Of a stretch of DNA of 64,000 bases, positions 56,742 to 64,000 are shown one piece after another. A program made the position numbers and the translations under genes. Under the pieces are notes generated by a model that ran no database searches, was not told the origin of the DNA, and worked only from the letters and a program-made list of their open reading frames with translations. Each line of letters opens with the position of its first letter. The stretch's first letter is position 1. The DNA is from Vibrio sp. D404a (GTDB lineage: Bacteria > Pseudomonadota > Gammaproteobacteria > Enterobacterales > Vibrionaceae): contig NZ_JAHGAJ010000022.1 of assembly GCF_030248535.1 (NCBI RefSeq), positions 121,902-185,901 on the forward strand. Reading direction: 5' to 3'.

Positions 56742-57692
56742 TTATTGAATTCTGGTGCGTAACAACAAGAACATAAAATACAAACCGCCGACGAGGTTGA
56801 TGATAACGCTGACCGTGGTTTCAAAATTCATTACCTTTTCCACGAACCATTGGCCAGAGACCAACAGCGCCACCGCAAGTAAACTGCTCGCTACGATAAG
56901 TACGCGGTGTTGATAAGACTGGAAGATTTGACGAGCCAAACTCACCGTGATCAATCCAAAGAACAGAACTGGGCCAACAAGAGCAGTTGACACAGCGACC
57001 ATGATCGAAACGATCACCAGCGTGAATTGCGTCAAACGCTTGGTGTTTACGCCCAAGCTGGTAGCGTTATCAACGCCAAGCCATAGCACATCGAGTTTGG
57101 GTGCCATGACCCAAAGAGCCAGTAACGTCAGACCCAGTGGAATCATACTCAAGTAAACCAATTGACCTTTGACATTGTTAAAGCTCGCAAACATTACATT
57201 CTGCAGCACCGCAAATTCATTCGGATCAATCAGCATGCCTAAGAAGTTGGATAGGCTGCCAAAGACACTGCCACACACAATACCAATCAACAGCAAAGTG
57301 AAGACGTTATTTCGTTTACTCTTGAAGTAAAAATGGAACAGTCCGAACGAGAACAACACCATGATGCCCACTGACAGGGCAAAGTTTGCTACCGCATCGA
57401 TCACCCAGAAGCTCAAACCACCAAACACGAACAGGAGCGAGACTTGAACCAACAGATATAGGCTATCGAAACCAAGGATCGACGGAGTCAAGATTCGGTT
57501 ATTGGTGATGGTTTGGAACACCAACGACGACGTAGAAATCGCAATCGCCGCCAATACAATCGACAGGATCTTAGGTGCACGCAGCGATAAGAAGAACTCG
57601 TAGTTATCCCACGTCAGCCCCTGCCCGATAAACACGCCGATCATGACAAAACAGACAACGGCCAAAAGAGCCATTTTTAAAGAATCACGCAT
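56742..57692 (-). CDS. vctG: Iron-siderophore ABC permease, VctG-like
   Basis: A 316-residue FecCD-type permease with about nine hydrophobic segments and the motif TNNRILTPSILGFDSLYL. It overlaps the vctD gene by 8 bases and is followed after 12 bases by vctC. It pairs with VctD to form the channel. Confidence 0.88.
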   Translation of the reverse strand: MRDSLKMALLAVVCFVMIGVFIGQGLTWDNYEFFLSLRAPKILSIVLAAIAISTSSLVFQTITNNRILTPSILGFDSLYLLVQVSLLFVFGGLSFWVIDAVANFALSVGIMVLFSFGLFHFYFKSKRNNVFTLLLIGIVCGSVFGSLSNFLGMLIDPNEFAVLQNVMFASFNNVKGQLVYLSMIPLGLTLLALWVMAPKLDVLWLGVDNATSLGVNTKRLTQFTLVIVSIMVAVSTALVGPVLFFGLITVSLARQIFQSYQHRVLIVASSLLAVALLVSGQWFVEKVMNFETTVSVIINLVGGLYFMFLLLRTRIQ

Positions 57693-58638
57693 TAGACTTG
57701 TCTCTCAGGATTAGGTAAATAAAGATCAAGCCACCAAAAATACTGATAACCATAGAAATCGGAATTTCATAAGGGAAAATAATCACCCTTGCGAGCAAGT
57801 CACACGCTAATACTAAGATCACGCCCCAATAAGCGGTCCAAGGTAGGATCTTTTTCATATTGTCGCCCATCATCAGCGAAACAATATTTGGCACAATCAA
57901 GCCAAGGAATGGGATAACTCCCACGATCATCACCACAGATGACGCACACACCGCCACCAGCGCAACGCCGATAAACACAATTTTTTGGTAGTTCAGACCA
58001 ATGTTACGAGCAAAGCTTTCACCGATACTGGCTGCGCTAAATTGGCTTGCGAAAATGTATGCCAAGATACAAGCCGGCACAGCAAGGTATAGGATTTCAT
58101 AGCTACCCTGCAGCACACTCGCGAAATTCGCCATTGTCCAAGCGGACATGGTCTGCACAAGGTCATATTTGTAAGCAATAAAGGTGGTCAGAGACGAAAT
58201 AACGTTGCCATACATGATACCGATCAGCGGTACTAGTACGGCATTTTTGAATTTCAAATGCTGTAGGAAGCGCACCAATATCATGGTACCCAAAACAGCA
58301 AATGAGAAGATGAACCCTAAGTAGTGCCACTGCGCTGCGCTGCCCAATACAACCAAGCCAACAATATAGCCAAGCATCGCACAATCAATGGTGCCCATAG
58401 TGGATGGCGCAGCAAACTTGTTCTGCACGATCTGCTGCATGATAAGCCCTGATACACTCAATCCGGCACCGGCTAACACAATAGCAAGGAGTCGAGGGAT
58501 TCGGCTGACAACATAAATGGAGTTGGCGTGATCGTTGCCGTTGAAGAAATCACTGAAGCTGATTTCAGCGACACCGATCATCAAGGAAGCAACGCATAAA
58601 ACAACGAGGAAAACAGCGGCTGCAATGGGTTTAAACAT
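57685..58638 (-). CDS. vctD: Iron-siderophore ABC permease, VctD-like
   Basis: A 317-residue FecCD-type permease. Family motifs: AIVLAGAGLSVSGLIMQQIV and GVIPFLGLIVPNIVS. It is the first gene after the 190-bp gap that follows the binding-protein gene, which contains a terminator and a tandem repeat. Confidence 0.88.
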   Translation of the reverse strand: MFKPIAAAVFLVVLCVASLMIGVAEISFSDFFNGNDHANSIYVVSRIPRLLAIVLAGAGLSVSGLIMQQIVQNKFAAPSTMGTIDCAMLGYIVGLVVLGSAAQWHYLGFIFSFAVLGTMILVRFLQHLKFKNAVLVPLIGIMYGNVISSLTTFIAYKYDLVQTMSAWTMANFASVLQGSYEILYLAVPACILAYIFASQFSAASIGESFARNIGLNYQKIVFIGVALVAVCASSVVMIVGVIPFLGLIVPNIVSLMMGDNMKKILPWTAYWGVILVLACDLLARVIIFPYEIPISMVISIFGGLIFIYLILRDKSNA

Positions 58639-58712
58639 AAATAATTACTAAGGAAAAGTTGGGAGTGTCCCGTGATAGAAACTTACAAAGGATCTAAATA
58701 ATTACCAAAGCT

Positions 58713-58757
58713 CTAGAAAATGACATAGGTTCTAAAAAATGACATAGGTTCTAGAAA
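58713..58757. repeat. Tandem 19-bp repeat between vctP and vctD
   Basis: Unit 1 (58713-58731) reads CTAGAAAATGACATAGGTT and unit 2 (58732-58750) differs at one base; a third partial unit (CTAGAAA) follows. The number of units is likely to vary between strains. Confidence 0.85.
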
Positions 58758-58778
58758 GTTAAAAGGTAATAAACAGTC

Positions 58779-58811
58779 AAAAAGGGCTTATAAGCAAGAA
58801 CTTATAAGCCC
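58779..58811 (-). terminator. Attenuating terminator between vctP and vctDGC
   Basis: GGGCTTATAAG and CTTATAAGCCC form a perfect 11-bp stem around six bases, followed on the minus strand by five T residues. It lies right after the binding-protein gene and would keep its level above that of the permeases. Confidence 0.88.
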
Positions 58812-58828
58812 AGTATTTTGATAATGAC

Positions 58829-59764
58829 TTACTGCTTAACTGTGCGGTCGATGTCATTCAGCATACGTTGAGTCGCTGTTACACCACCACCTGCCAAGTA
58901 CCATGCACTTGAATCGATGAATACGATGTTATCTAGCTTTGCCGCTGGCGTTTGAGCCACTAGCGCATTGTCAAACAACTGCTTTGCACGGCCTTCTGAA
59001 CGACCAATCGCTTGTTCGCGGTCTAGCACATAAATCACTTCCGGTTTTGCATCTGCAATGTACTCAAAAGAGATAAGGTTACCGTGGCTGCCTTTTATCG
59101 GTGCTACTTTTGCACTCTTAGACTCAACAAATCCAAAGTCATCAAAGATGATTGAGAAGCGGCTGCCTTTGTTAAACATCGCGATGTTGCTGCCGTTGTT
59201 CATTAGCATCATTGCCGTTGTTTCATCTTGAGTGACTTTTTGGTTCACAGCAGTGATTTGTTGCTGTGTTTTTTCAATCAGAGCTTCAACTTCAGACTGC
59301 TTTTCAAAAATGTCGCCTAGTGTGCGCCAGTTTCTTTGCGTATCTGCCCAGTACTTGTCACCTTCTACGTAGAACATGATCGTTGGAGCAATTTTTGCCA
59401 GTTGGTCGTAAACCTTTAGCATACGGTTTTCTGCGATGATCAGATCCGGTTTAAGCATGTAGATAGCTTCGAAGTCTGGCTCGCTTAGAGAACCCGTGTT
59501 TTGAGTTGTCTTTTGGTAAGACTGCAGGTAATCAGGCATTAGCATGTGTGACGCGCCAACTGGAGCGACACCGATTTGATCCAATACGTCTAAGCTACCG
59601 TGACCAAGAACGACAACACGCTGTGGTACGCCCGATACCTCGGTTGTGCCTTTAATGTGTTCTACTGTCACTGTTTTTGCGTGTGCTGTCATAAGTACAG
59701 ACGAAGCTAAAACCAGTACCAAGCCACTCATTAGCTTACGAGCTGAATTAAGTATTTTGTTCAT
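58829..59764 (-). CDS. vctP: Iron-siderophore periplasmic binding protein, VctP-like
   Basis: A 311-residue binding protein from the ATG at 59764 (SD AAAGGAATAG); the longer in-frame start adds 24 residues. A signal peptide (cleaved after MTAHA, residue 29) precedes a type III binding fold with the motifs RVVVLGHGSLDVLDQIGV, LSEPDFEAIYMLKPDLI, and a FDDFGFV segment. It is first in the vct set and has a strong Fur box upstream. A dedicated receptor is not encoded in this window. Confidence 0.9.
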   Translation of the reverse strand: MNKILNSARKLMSGLVLVLASSVLMTAHAKTVTVEHIKGTTEVSGVPQRVVVLGHGSLDVLDQIGVAPVGASHMLMPDYLQSYQKTTQNTGSLSEPDFEAIYMLKPDLIIAENRMLKVYDQLAKIAPTIMFYVEGDKYWADTQRNWRTLGDIFEKQSEVEALIEKTQQQITAVNQKVTQDETTAMMLMNNGSNIAMFNKGSRFSIIFDDFGFVESKSAKVAPIKGSHGNLISFEYIADAKPEVIYVLDREQAIGRSEGRAKQLFDNALVAQTPAAKLDNIVFIDSSAWYLAGGGVTATQRMLNDIDRTVKQ

Positions 59765-60159
59765 TTCTATTCCTTTGCTGTTATTTCGGTTTCCATGAAA
59801 CACACGAAAGCGATTGACGTGAGGCCAACCGAACAACTGCGAGATAACGATTATTTAAAGTATGTCATTAATCTGACAACAAATTTGTAACGCAACTGAG
59901 AATTATTATCAATAATATTCTCGGGAAGTTTGCTGTGCAACAACTTTGTCATTTAGAAATGTAAAAATGAGTATTACAAAAGAGAATAATGCCCGTTGTG
60001 TCATGGTTTTAGGTCACCACTTAGGATCGAAAAATACTCATATAGCACGATATTGAGGAAGGAATTGCGTCGGTTAGATAACACAATTCCTTGGCAAGGA
60101 AATGGTTGAAAGGTTCGAACGATAGAAGGGGTTGAAGTGCAGTACGTTTGAAACGTGTG
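59765..60159. promoter_or_regulatory. Intergenic region of vctP and the response regulator
   Basis: 395 bases with the Fur box below and an AAGGAATTG/CAATTCCTT hairpin (60059-60092) near the end of the response-regulator gene. No ORF of note. Confidence 0.5.
59898..59922 (-). promoter_or_regulatory. Fur box of the vct operon
   Basis: A 25-base near-palindrome begins GAGAATTATTAT and ends ATAATATTCTC, with the NATA/TAAT hexamer pattern of Fur sites. It lies about 135 bases upstream of the vctP start. Confidence 0.78.
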
Positions 60160-60792
60160 CTATTGCAGCATGTTGGCTTGGACTTCCTTACCACTCTGAG
60201 TCAGTGAATAGATCTTCCCCTCGCCCTTTTTCACTAAGCCACTTTTCACTAATTGTCTAAGGTGAAAGTTAAACTTAGTATGGTCTTCTACGCCAACAAC
60301 ACGACAAAGGTCCATAAATTTGAGTTTCTTGTGAATACCAAGGTGGTTGAGCACGGCACGGCGAATCGGATTGGCGAGCGCACTGAAAACTTGGTCATTA
60401 CTGCGTTCTTCGACTGGCGTTTGTGGAGCCTTACTCGCATGAACACGCTTTAGGGTCACAGAGAGCGTGGCCAAATTAAATGGCTTAGTCAAAAACTCAT
60501 CCGCGCCCTTCTTCATGGCATCGACGGCTAAATCAACCGTTGCAAAAGCCGTTGTAATCACCACACCCATCTTTGGGTGAGTTCTGCGCAGGTTAGATAA
60601 AGCTTCGATACCCGTCATCCCGCCCATCACAACATCAAACAATGCTAGGTCAAAATATTGCTCCGTTGCGCAGTCTAAGGCGTCTTCTGCATTATCAAAG
60701 GAGACGACTTCGAAACCTTCCAAAGCCAGCGCTTCCTCTAATACTTCTCGTAACTGCTGATCATCTTCTGCGAGCAAGAGTTTCAATGTCAT
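60160..60792 (-). CDS. Response regulator with ArsR-like winged-helix output
   Basis: A 210-residue protein. The receiver (about 1-120) has acidic Asp-10/Asp-11, phospho-acceptor Asp-53 (LFDVVMGG), Thr-80/81 and Lys-103. The C-terminal domain (about 138-208) is not one of the usual OmpR, NarL or NtrC types; it starts NPIRRAVLNHL and continues FNFHLRQLVKSGLVKKGEG, the pattern of ArsR-like winged helices. It overlaps the kinase gene upstream by four bases and is its evident partner. Target genes unknown. Confidence 0.85.
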   Translation of the reverse strand: MTLKLLLAEDDQQLREVLEEALALEGFEVVSFDNAEDALDCATEQYFDLALFDVVMGGMTGIEALSNLRRTHPKMGVVITTAFATVDLAVDAMKKGADEFLTKPFNLATLSVTLKRVHASKAPQTPVEERSNDQVFSALANPIRRAVLNHLGIHKKLKFMDLCRVVGVEDHTKFNFHLRQLVKSGLVKKGEGKIYSLTQSGKEVQANMLQ

Positions 60793-62180
60793 TTCATCGC
60801 CTTTGGTAAAATCACTTGCACCTGCAAGCCAAAATTGGTGTTCTTTAATATCAGCTGACCATGGTGTTGTAAGATGATCTGCTTAGAGATAGACAGCCCC
60901 ATCCCTGTGCCTTTTCCAACCGGTTTTGTGGTGTAGAAAGGCTGATATACCTTGTCTAATAGCTCTTCGGCTATGCCCTTGCCTGAGTCTTCAAGCTCAA
61001 TAACAATGTTGGTTCCAAGCTCTTTGGCACTAATGGTAATCGATTTGAAATCTTCAGAAGCATCAATCGCATTCACCAACACATTTACCAACACCTCTTC
61101 GAGATACACTTTATCGCCAAGGACATGCAGCCTGTCTGGTATTTGGCAAGAGACCATAAAATCCGACAAGCGATACTCAACCAGCGACAACGCCGATTGG
61201 CATAACTGCGAAACATTAACTGGTTCTCTTTTCATTTCTCTATGATGAGCATAGTTCAACACTTCGTGACTAATGTGAGCGGCTTTTTCAATCCCGCCAC
61301 GAATACGAACCAGTTGTCGGTTAACGTCTTCATTGTCTGGCAAACGGGCCTGTAATAGATCACAGCTCATCAACGCACTGCTGAGTGGTGTTTTCACTTC
61401 GTGCGCGACCGCGGATGTTAGCTCACCCAACTCTTTCATTTTGGCATCTTGATAGGAATCATGCAGCATCGACTCAATTTGCTGCTCTCGCTCTCTGTCG
61501 AATATTCGCAGTGCCTTCCATAGGAAAAACAGAATCGCGATGGCGCAGAGTGTTCGCGCAAAGATCACCCAAACACCAAATTCAGACGACAGCCATCCGG
61601 ATGTAATACCATAGAAGATCACAGCGGCACCTGTGTACACAAAAGGCGTAGCCGCTTGGTGGTCTGCATCATAGAATTGTTTGGCATAGATGATCAGCAT
61701 CATCCCTGCTAATACACCAGAACCAAGACCAAATAATAGCCTTACGTGCTGTGAACTGGTCGTGATATAGACAATGAAGGCTTGCTCGTCATAGCGATCG
61801 ATAAGGCTGTTAATAAACATCAACAGTAGAGCGATAATGGCAAGCTTTGCCCACTTAACCCAAGGTCGATCAATCAGATCAAACATCTTCCAACCGAACG
61901 CACCAAGCAGTAGGTAAGAGAGCCACAGTTTAACGACTTTAAAAAGCTCTACATTTTGAGTCTCATACTGTTTGTGCTCTATCAAAATAAAATAGAGTTC
62001 TGACCATTCGTGTATACCATGGATAAAGCCAAACGCGGCCAGAATAGGCAGGAGTTTTGATATGCTGATTTGGCTGTTTTTGTAGTTCCTAAAAATAATA
62101 GAAAAACCGATAGCGAAAAACGCTAAGCCATACAGCAAATAGAGAGTAAAAACGGTCAGAATATCCATGGCGCTTAGCAT
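60789..62180 (-). CDS. Seven-TM sensor histidine kinase
   Basis: A 463-residue inner-membrane kinase with about seven hydrophobic segments in the first 225 residues (including FGFIHGIHEWSELYF), then a coiled stretch, an H-box (His about 259, SAVAHEVKTPLSSA) and an ATPase domain ending GTGMGLSISK. No periplasmic sensor domain is evident, so the signal is probably perceived within the membrane. It forms an operon with the ArsR-like response regulator (ATGA overlap). Confidence 0.85.
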   Translation of the reverse strand: MLSAMDILTVFTLYLLYGLAFFAIGFSIIFRNYKNSQISISKLLPILAAFGFIHGIHEWSELYFILIEHKQYETQNVELFKVVKLWLSYLLLGAFGWKMFDLIDRPWVKWAKLAIIALLLMFINSLIDRYDEQAFIVYITTSSQHVRLLFGLGSGVLAGMMLIIYAKQFYDADHQAATPFVYTGAAVIFYGITSGWLSSEFGVWVIFARTLCAIAILFFLWKALRIFDREREQQIESMLHDSYQDAKMKELGELTSAVAHEVKTPLSSALMSCDLLQARLPDNEDVNRQLVRIRGGIEKAAHISHEVLNYAHHREMKREPVNVSQLCQSALSLVEYRLSDFMVSCQIPDRLHVLGDKVYLEEVLVNVLVNAIDASEDFKSITISAKELGTNIVIELEDSGKGIAEELLDKVYQPFYTTKPVGKGTGMGLSISKQIILQHHGQLILKNTNFGLQVQVILPKAMK

Positions 62181-62267
62181 TCACCAATTGTGTTACAGTT
62201 CTATGACACCCAGAACAACATGTACACCATTTGAACAATTAGTAACAATTTACATTGTAAATCCACT

Positions 62268-62294
62268 CTAACCGTTTGATTGTCAATCGGTTAG
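62268..62294 (-). terminator. Hairpin at the 3' end of the FAH-fold gene
   Basis: CTAACCG/CGGTTAG plus an inner TTGA/TCAA stem; it overlaps the stop codon. No U-run follows, so function is uncertain. Confidence 0.4.
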
Positions 62295-63097
62295 AAATAG
62301 ATCGTATTGGTGACTTCCCCTACTCCTTTAATACTCACAGAGATCATGTCGCCATCTTTAAGCGCTTTAGTTTTTCCAGGCGTCCCCATAAAGATCAAAT
62401 CACCGGGTTTCAAGGTGAAGTAGTGGCTTAAATAACTGACGACTTTCTTCGGGCTGTGGATCATAAAGGTGGTGTTTTCTTGTTGGACGATAGAACCATT
62501 TAATCGCGTGGTTAACTCGACATCGTTGTAATCAACACCTCTAGCAATCGTCTTACCGATAGGTCCAAAGCCGTCAGAGGCTTTGGCTCTTAGCCATTGC
62601 AAGTCACTGCCCTGCCAAGAACGCTCCGTGAGATCATTACCCACAGTAACACCAAAGATGCCTGCTTCTGCTTCTTCTTGATCCGCTTTATGCAGTGTTT
62701 TCCCTATCACCAGCACCAATTCACCTTCAAAGTGCACATTACGTGCATCAAAAGGCGCATGTACTGGTTGCCCAGACAGAACAAGAGAAGAAGGCAGCTT
62801 CAAGAACATCGGTGGAGGTAGATCAGGGTGTGAGGCAGCATGACTACGAAAGTTCATACCGACGGCAAAAACCTTCTCTGGCTGAGTCGGAAGCAGTATT
62901 TCAACATCCGCAAGCGCGACTGTTTTGTCAGATAGACTATGCTGTGCGAAAAGGCCACCCTTGATGGGCGTAATAGTCTCGCCCTTGAGCTGACCGTAAC
63001 TCACTTGATCTTGATATTGGTAACGTACAAAGTGCTCGACATTCGCCCACGCACTCAATGAGCAGCTAGCAGCTATAAATGTGCCAATCCATTTCAT
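62291..63097 (-). CDS. Fumarylacetoacetase-fold protein with apparent signal peptide
   Basis: A 268-residue protein whose domain (about 60-268) matches the FAH/FAHD1 family: metal ligands Glu-124 and Glu-126 (HFEGELVLVIGK) and Asp-155 (GNDLTERSWQ), Lys-172 near RAKASDGFGPIG, and the LKPGDLIFMGTPGKT loop. These enzymes hydrolyse or decarboxylate keto-acids and are normally cytoplasmic. Here the first 18 residues look like a secretion signal (short basic start, hydrophobic core, AWA|N cleavage site). The start is supported by the signal-like sequence. Substrate unknown. Confidence 0.82.
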   Translation of the reverse strand: MKWIGTFIAASCSLSAWANVEHFVRYQYQDQVSYGQLKGETITPIKGGLFAQHSLSDKTVALADVEILLPTQPEKVFAVGMNFRSHAASHPDLPPPMFLKLPSSLVLSGQPVHAPFDARNVHFEGELVLVIGKTLHKADQEEAEAGIFGVTVGNDLTERSWQGSDLQWLRAKASDGFGPIGKTIARGVDYNDVELTTRLNGSIVQQENTTFMIHSPKKVVSYLSHYFTLKPGDLIFMGTPGKTKALKDGDMISVSIKGVGEVTNTIYF

Positions 63098-63531
63098 TCA
63101 ATCATCCTTAATCACTTAACTGAGTTAGTCGTATCGATAACTTAATGATCAGTATAGAAATTACTGGCTGGTTTGCTGTGTCGAACAAATAATAATTATG
63201 CGAAACGTGCTCTCAACACCGTTGCATAGGAAAAACAGAACATTTATTTTGAAAATAATCGAAATAATGCTTGAAAATTAAAAAACGAGGCGTATATTAC
63301 GCCACCTGGCTCAAAACATGAGCTGTTAATGCAACATCCCAGTCCAAGTTCCCACAAAGACAGTTCACGATACATCGTTACACCATCTCTGCGTCAGCTT
63401 TACTTCGATAGTCATTCAATAGCGTCATTTTTTGTCCCAACACCCCATTTGGTTTTGCACTACGGATCCATTGATCGCCGCAAAGCTATCTGGTTAATCT
63501 CAATATTATTGTAATAAACACGAGGCACATT
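63098..63531. promoter_or_regulatory. Region upstream of small ORFs with a promoter
   Basis: 434 bases. A promoter is visible at 63271-63298 (TTGAAA, 16 bases, TATATT), reading rightward. Downstream is GGCGTA/TACGCC (63289-63303) and GCTCA/TGAGC (63309-63322). An ORF at 63329-63514 (61 codons) is open but has no clear SD. Confidence 0.5.
63271..63298 (+). promoter_or_regulatory. Sigma-70-type promoter for the small ORFs
   Basis: TTGAAA at 63271-63276, 16 bases, then TATATT at 63293-63298. Transcription would start near 63305 and run through the small ORFs at 63329 to 63821. Confidence 0.55.
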
Positions 63532-63630
63532 ATGTCTAAAAGAACAACACGACAAATCCATTGGTACCAACTATCACGCGAGAAATCGCTCAACAAATTT
63601 AGAGGCCATAAATGCTCAAAATCCAAATAG
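63532..63630 (+). CDS. Possible small basic protein or leader peptide
   Basis: A 32-codon ORF (MSKRTTRQIHWYQLSREKSL opening, then basic) with GAGGCAC before the ATG. It overlaps the next ORF by 19 bases, so it might be a translational leader. Too short for firm support. Confidence 0.35.
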   Translation: MSKRTTRQIHWYQLSREKSLNKFRGHKCSKSK

Positions 63631-63821
63631 ACTTATTGAAAGAAAATATCTCTTGGGTCACCGAGATACGACAATTAAACAGTGACATTTTGCATCGCCA
63701 CATATTGCCAAGGCTGCAACACAACAGTTATCTCATCGACTTTGAGTTTAACGAAAGAGAGAGTATCGGAACCATAATCTCAGAAAGTGGACAGAAGCTA
63801 GGACATTTCACAGTCCTCTAG
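63612..63821 (+). CDS. Uncharacterised 69-residue protein
   Basis: Open frame of 69 codons with a good AGAGG six bases before the ATG. The protein is soluble, begins with an amphipathic helix-like LKIQIDLLKENISWVTEI and has a strand-rich C-terminal half. I do not recognise a family. It follows the promoter at 63271 and overlaps the preceding small ORF. Confidence 0.5.
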   Translation: MLKIQIDLLKENISWVTEIRQLNSDILHRHILPRLQHNSYLIDFEFNERESIGTIISESGQKLGHFTVL

Positions 63822-64000
63822 AGCACAAACGCTCCTCCACTAGAAACATCGCCACGTTTCATTCGTAGCAGCAACACCAAGACAGACCTAGTCATTTGCA
63901 TTTCACATCGCGGCTTTCCGCTAACTAGGTTGTTATTGCTGACTCTACTCTCTCAATCCCACTGACCTTTCTAGTTAAAGTTATCTCTTTATCTCTTTAT

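Noticed and set aside
63329..63514. 61-codon ORF behind the promoter at 63271
   Set aside because: Open frame without SD and with low-complexity start; kept only as a remark in the region entry.

Overview
The window looks like part of the second chromosome of a marine Vibrio, probably close to the Splendidus clade. This is inferred from gene content: a VctPDGC-type iron transporter, a pstSCAB operon, adjacent talB and tkt genes with a SorC-type regulator, a folE/moeA/moeB cluster and an alginate-type lyase locus. In V. cholerae the vct, pst and talB/tkt genes are, from memory, all on chromosome II. Base composition is fairly even. I see no insertion sequence, phage, CRISPR array, rRNA or tRNA.

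Layout. 1-8231: hydroxamate-type siderophore uptake. A TonB-dependent receptor, periplasmic binding protein and fused FhuB permease lie on the minus strand with an AraC-type regulator; a FhuF-like ferric reductase and the FhuC ATPase are divergent. 8270-12746: a Bcr/CflA-type efflux pump, a PQQ-type sugar dehydrogenase, a cold-shock protein, YaeQ and an unknown protein. 12959-15807: folE divergent from moeA-moeB. 16086-22733: a secreted LruC-domain protein with a lipoprotein partner, a small membrane protein, mercaptopyruvate sulfurtransferase and a membrane c-di-GMP phosphodiesterase. 22824-27312: SorC-family regulator, transaldolase and transketolase. 27362-35760: Lrp regulator, nucleoside-recognition membrane protein, a TraF-like outer-membrane protein flanked by a diverged partial duplication, Aer-like chemoreceptor, LpxL-type acyltransferase, and an MFS/LysR divergent pair. 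35794-41854: a 1680-residue hybrid kinase with three periplasmic solute-binding-like regions, overlapping an HD-GYP response regulator. 42066-49039: alginate/uronate locus with a Na+/solute symporter, PF05426-type lyase, KdgM-type porin and two paralogous FadR-type regulators. 49133-55843: MATE pump, DHH phosphoesterase and pstSCAB. 55965-59764: vctPDGC with a strong Fur box. 60160-63821: a two-component pair whose regulator has an ArsR-like output domain, a fumarylacetoacetase-fold protein with a signal peptide, and very small ORFs behind a good promoter.

How the genes work together. The two iron systems each supply a binding protein, permease and ATPase. The first also has its own outer-membrane receptor and reductase, while the vct genes need a receptor encoded elsewhere. 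In the uronate locus the lyase would cut polymer, the porin admit oligomers and the symporter import monomers; the enzymes that process the resulting keto-sugar are not in this window. The two most interesting non-coding signals are a candidate small RNA inside the uronate locus (about 44325-44415, minus strand) and the diverged duplicate of the 3' end and terminator of the gene at 27984-28946, which lies on the far side of the traF-like gene.
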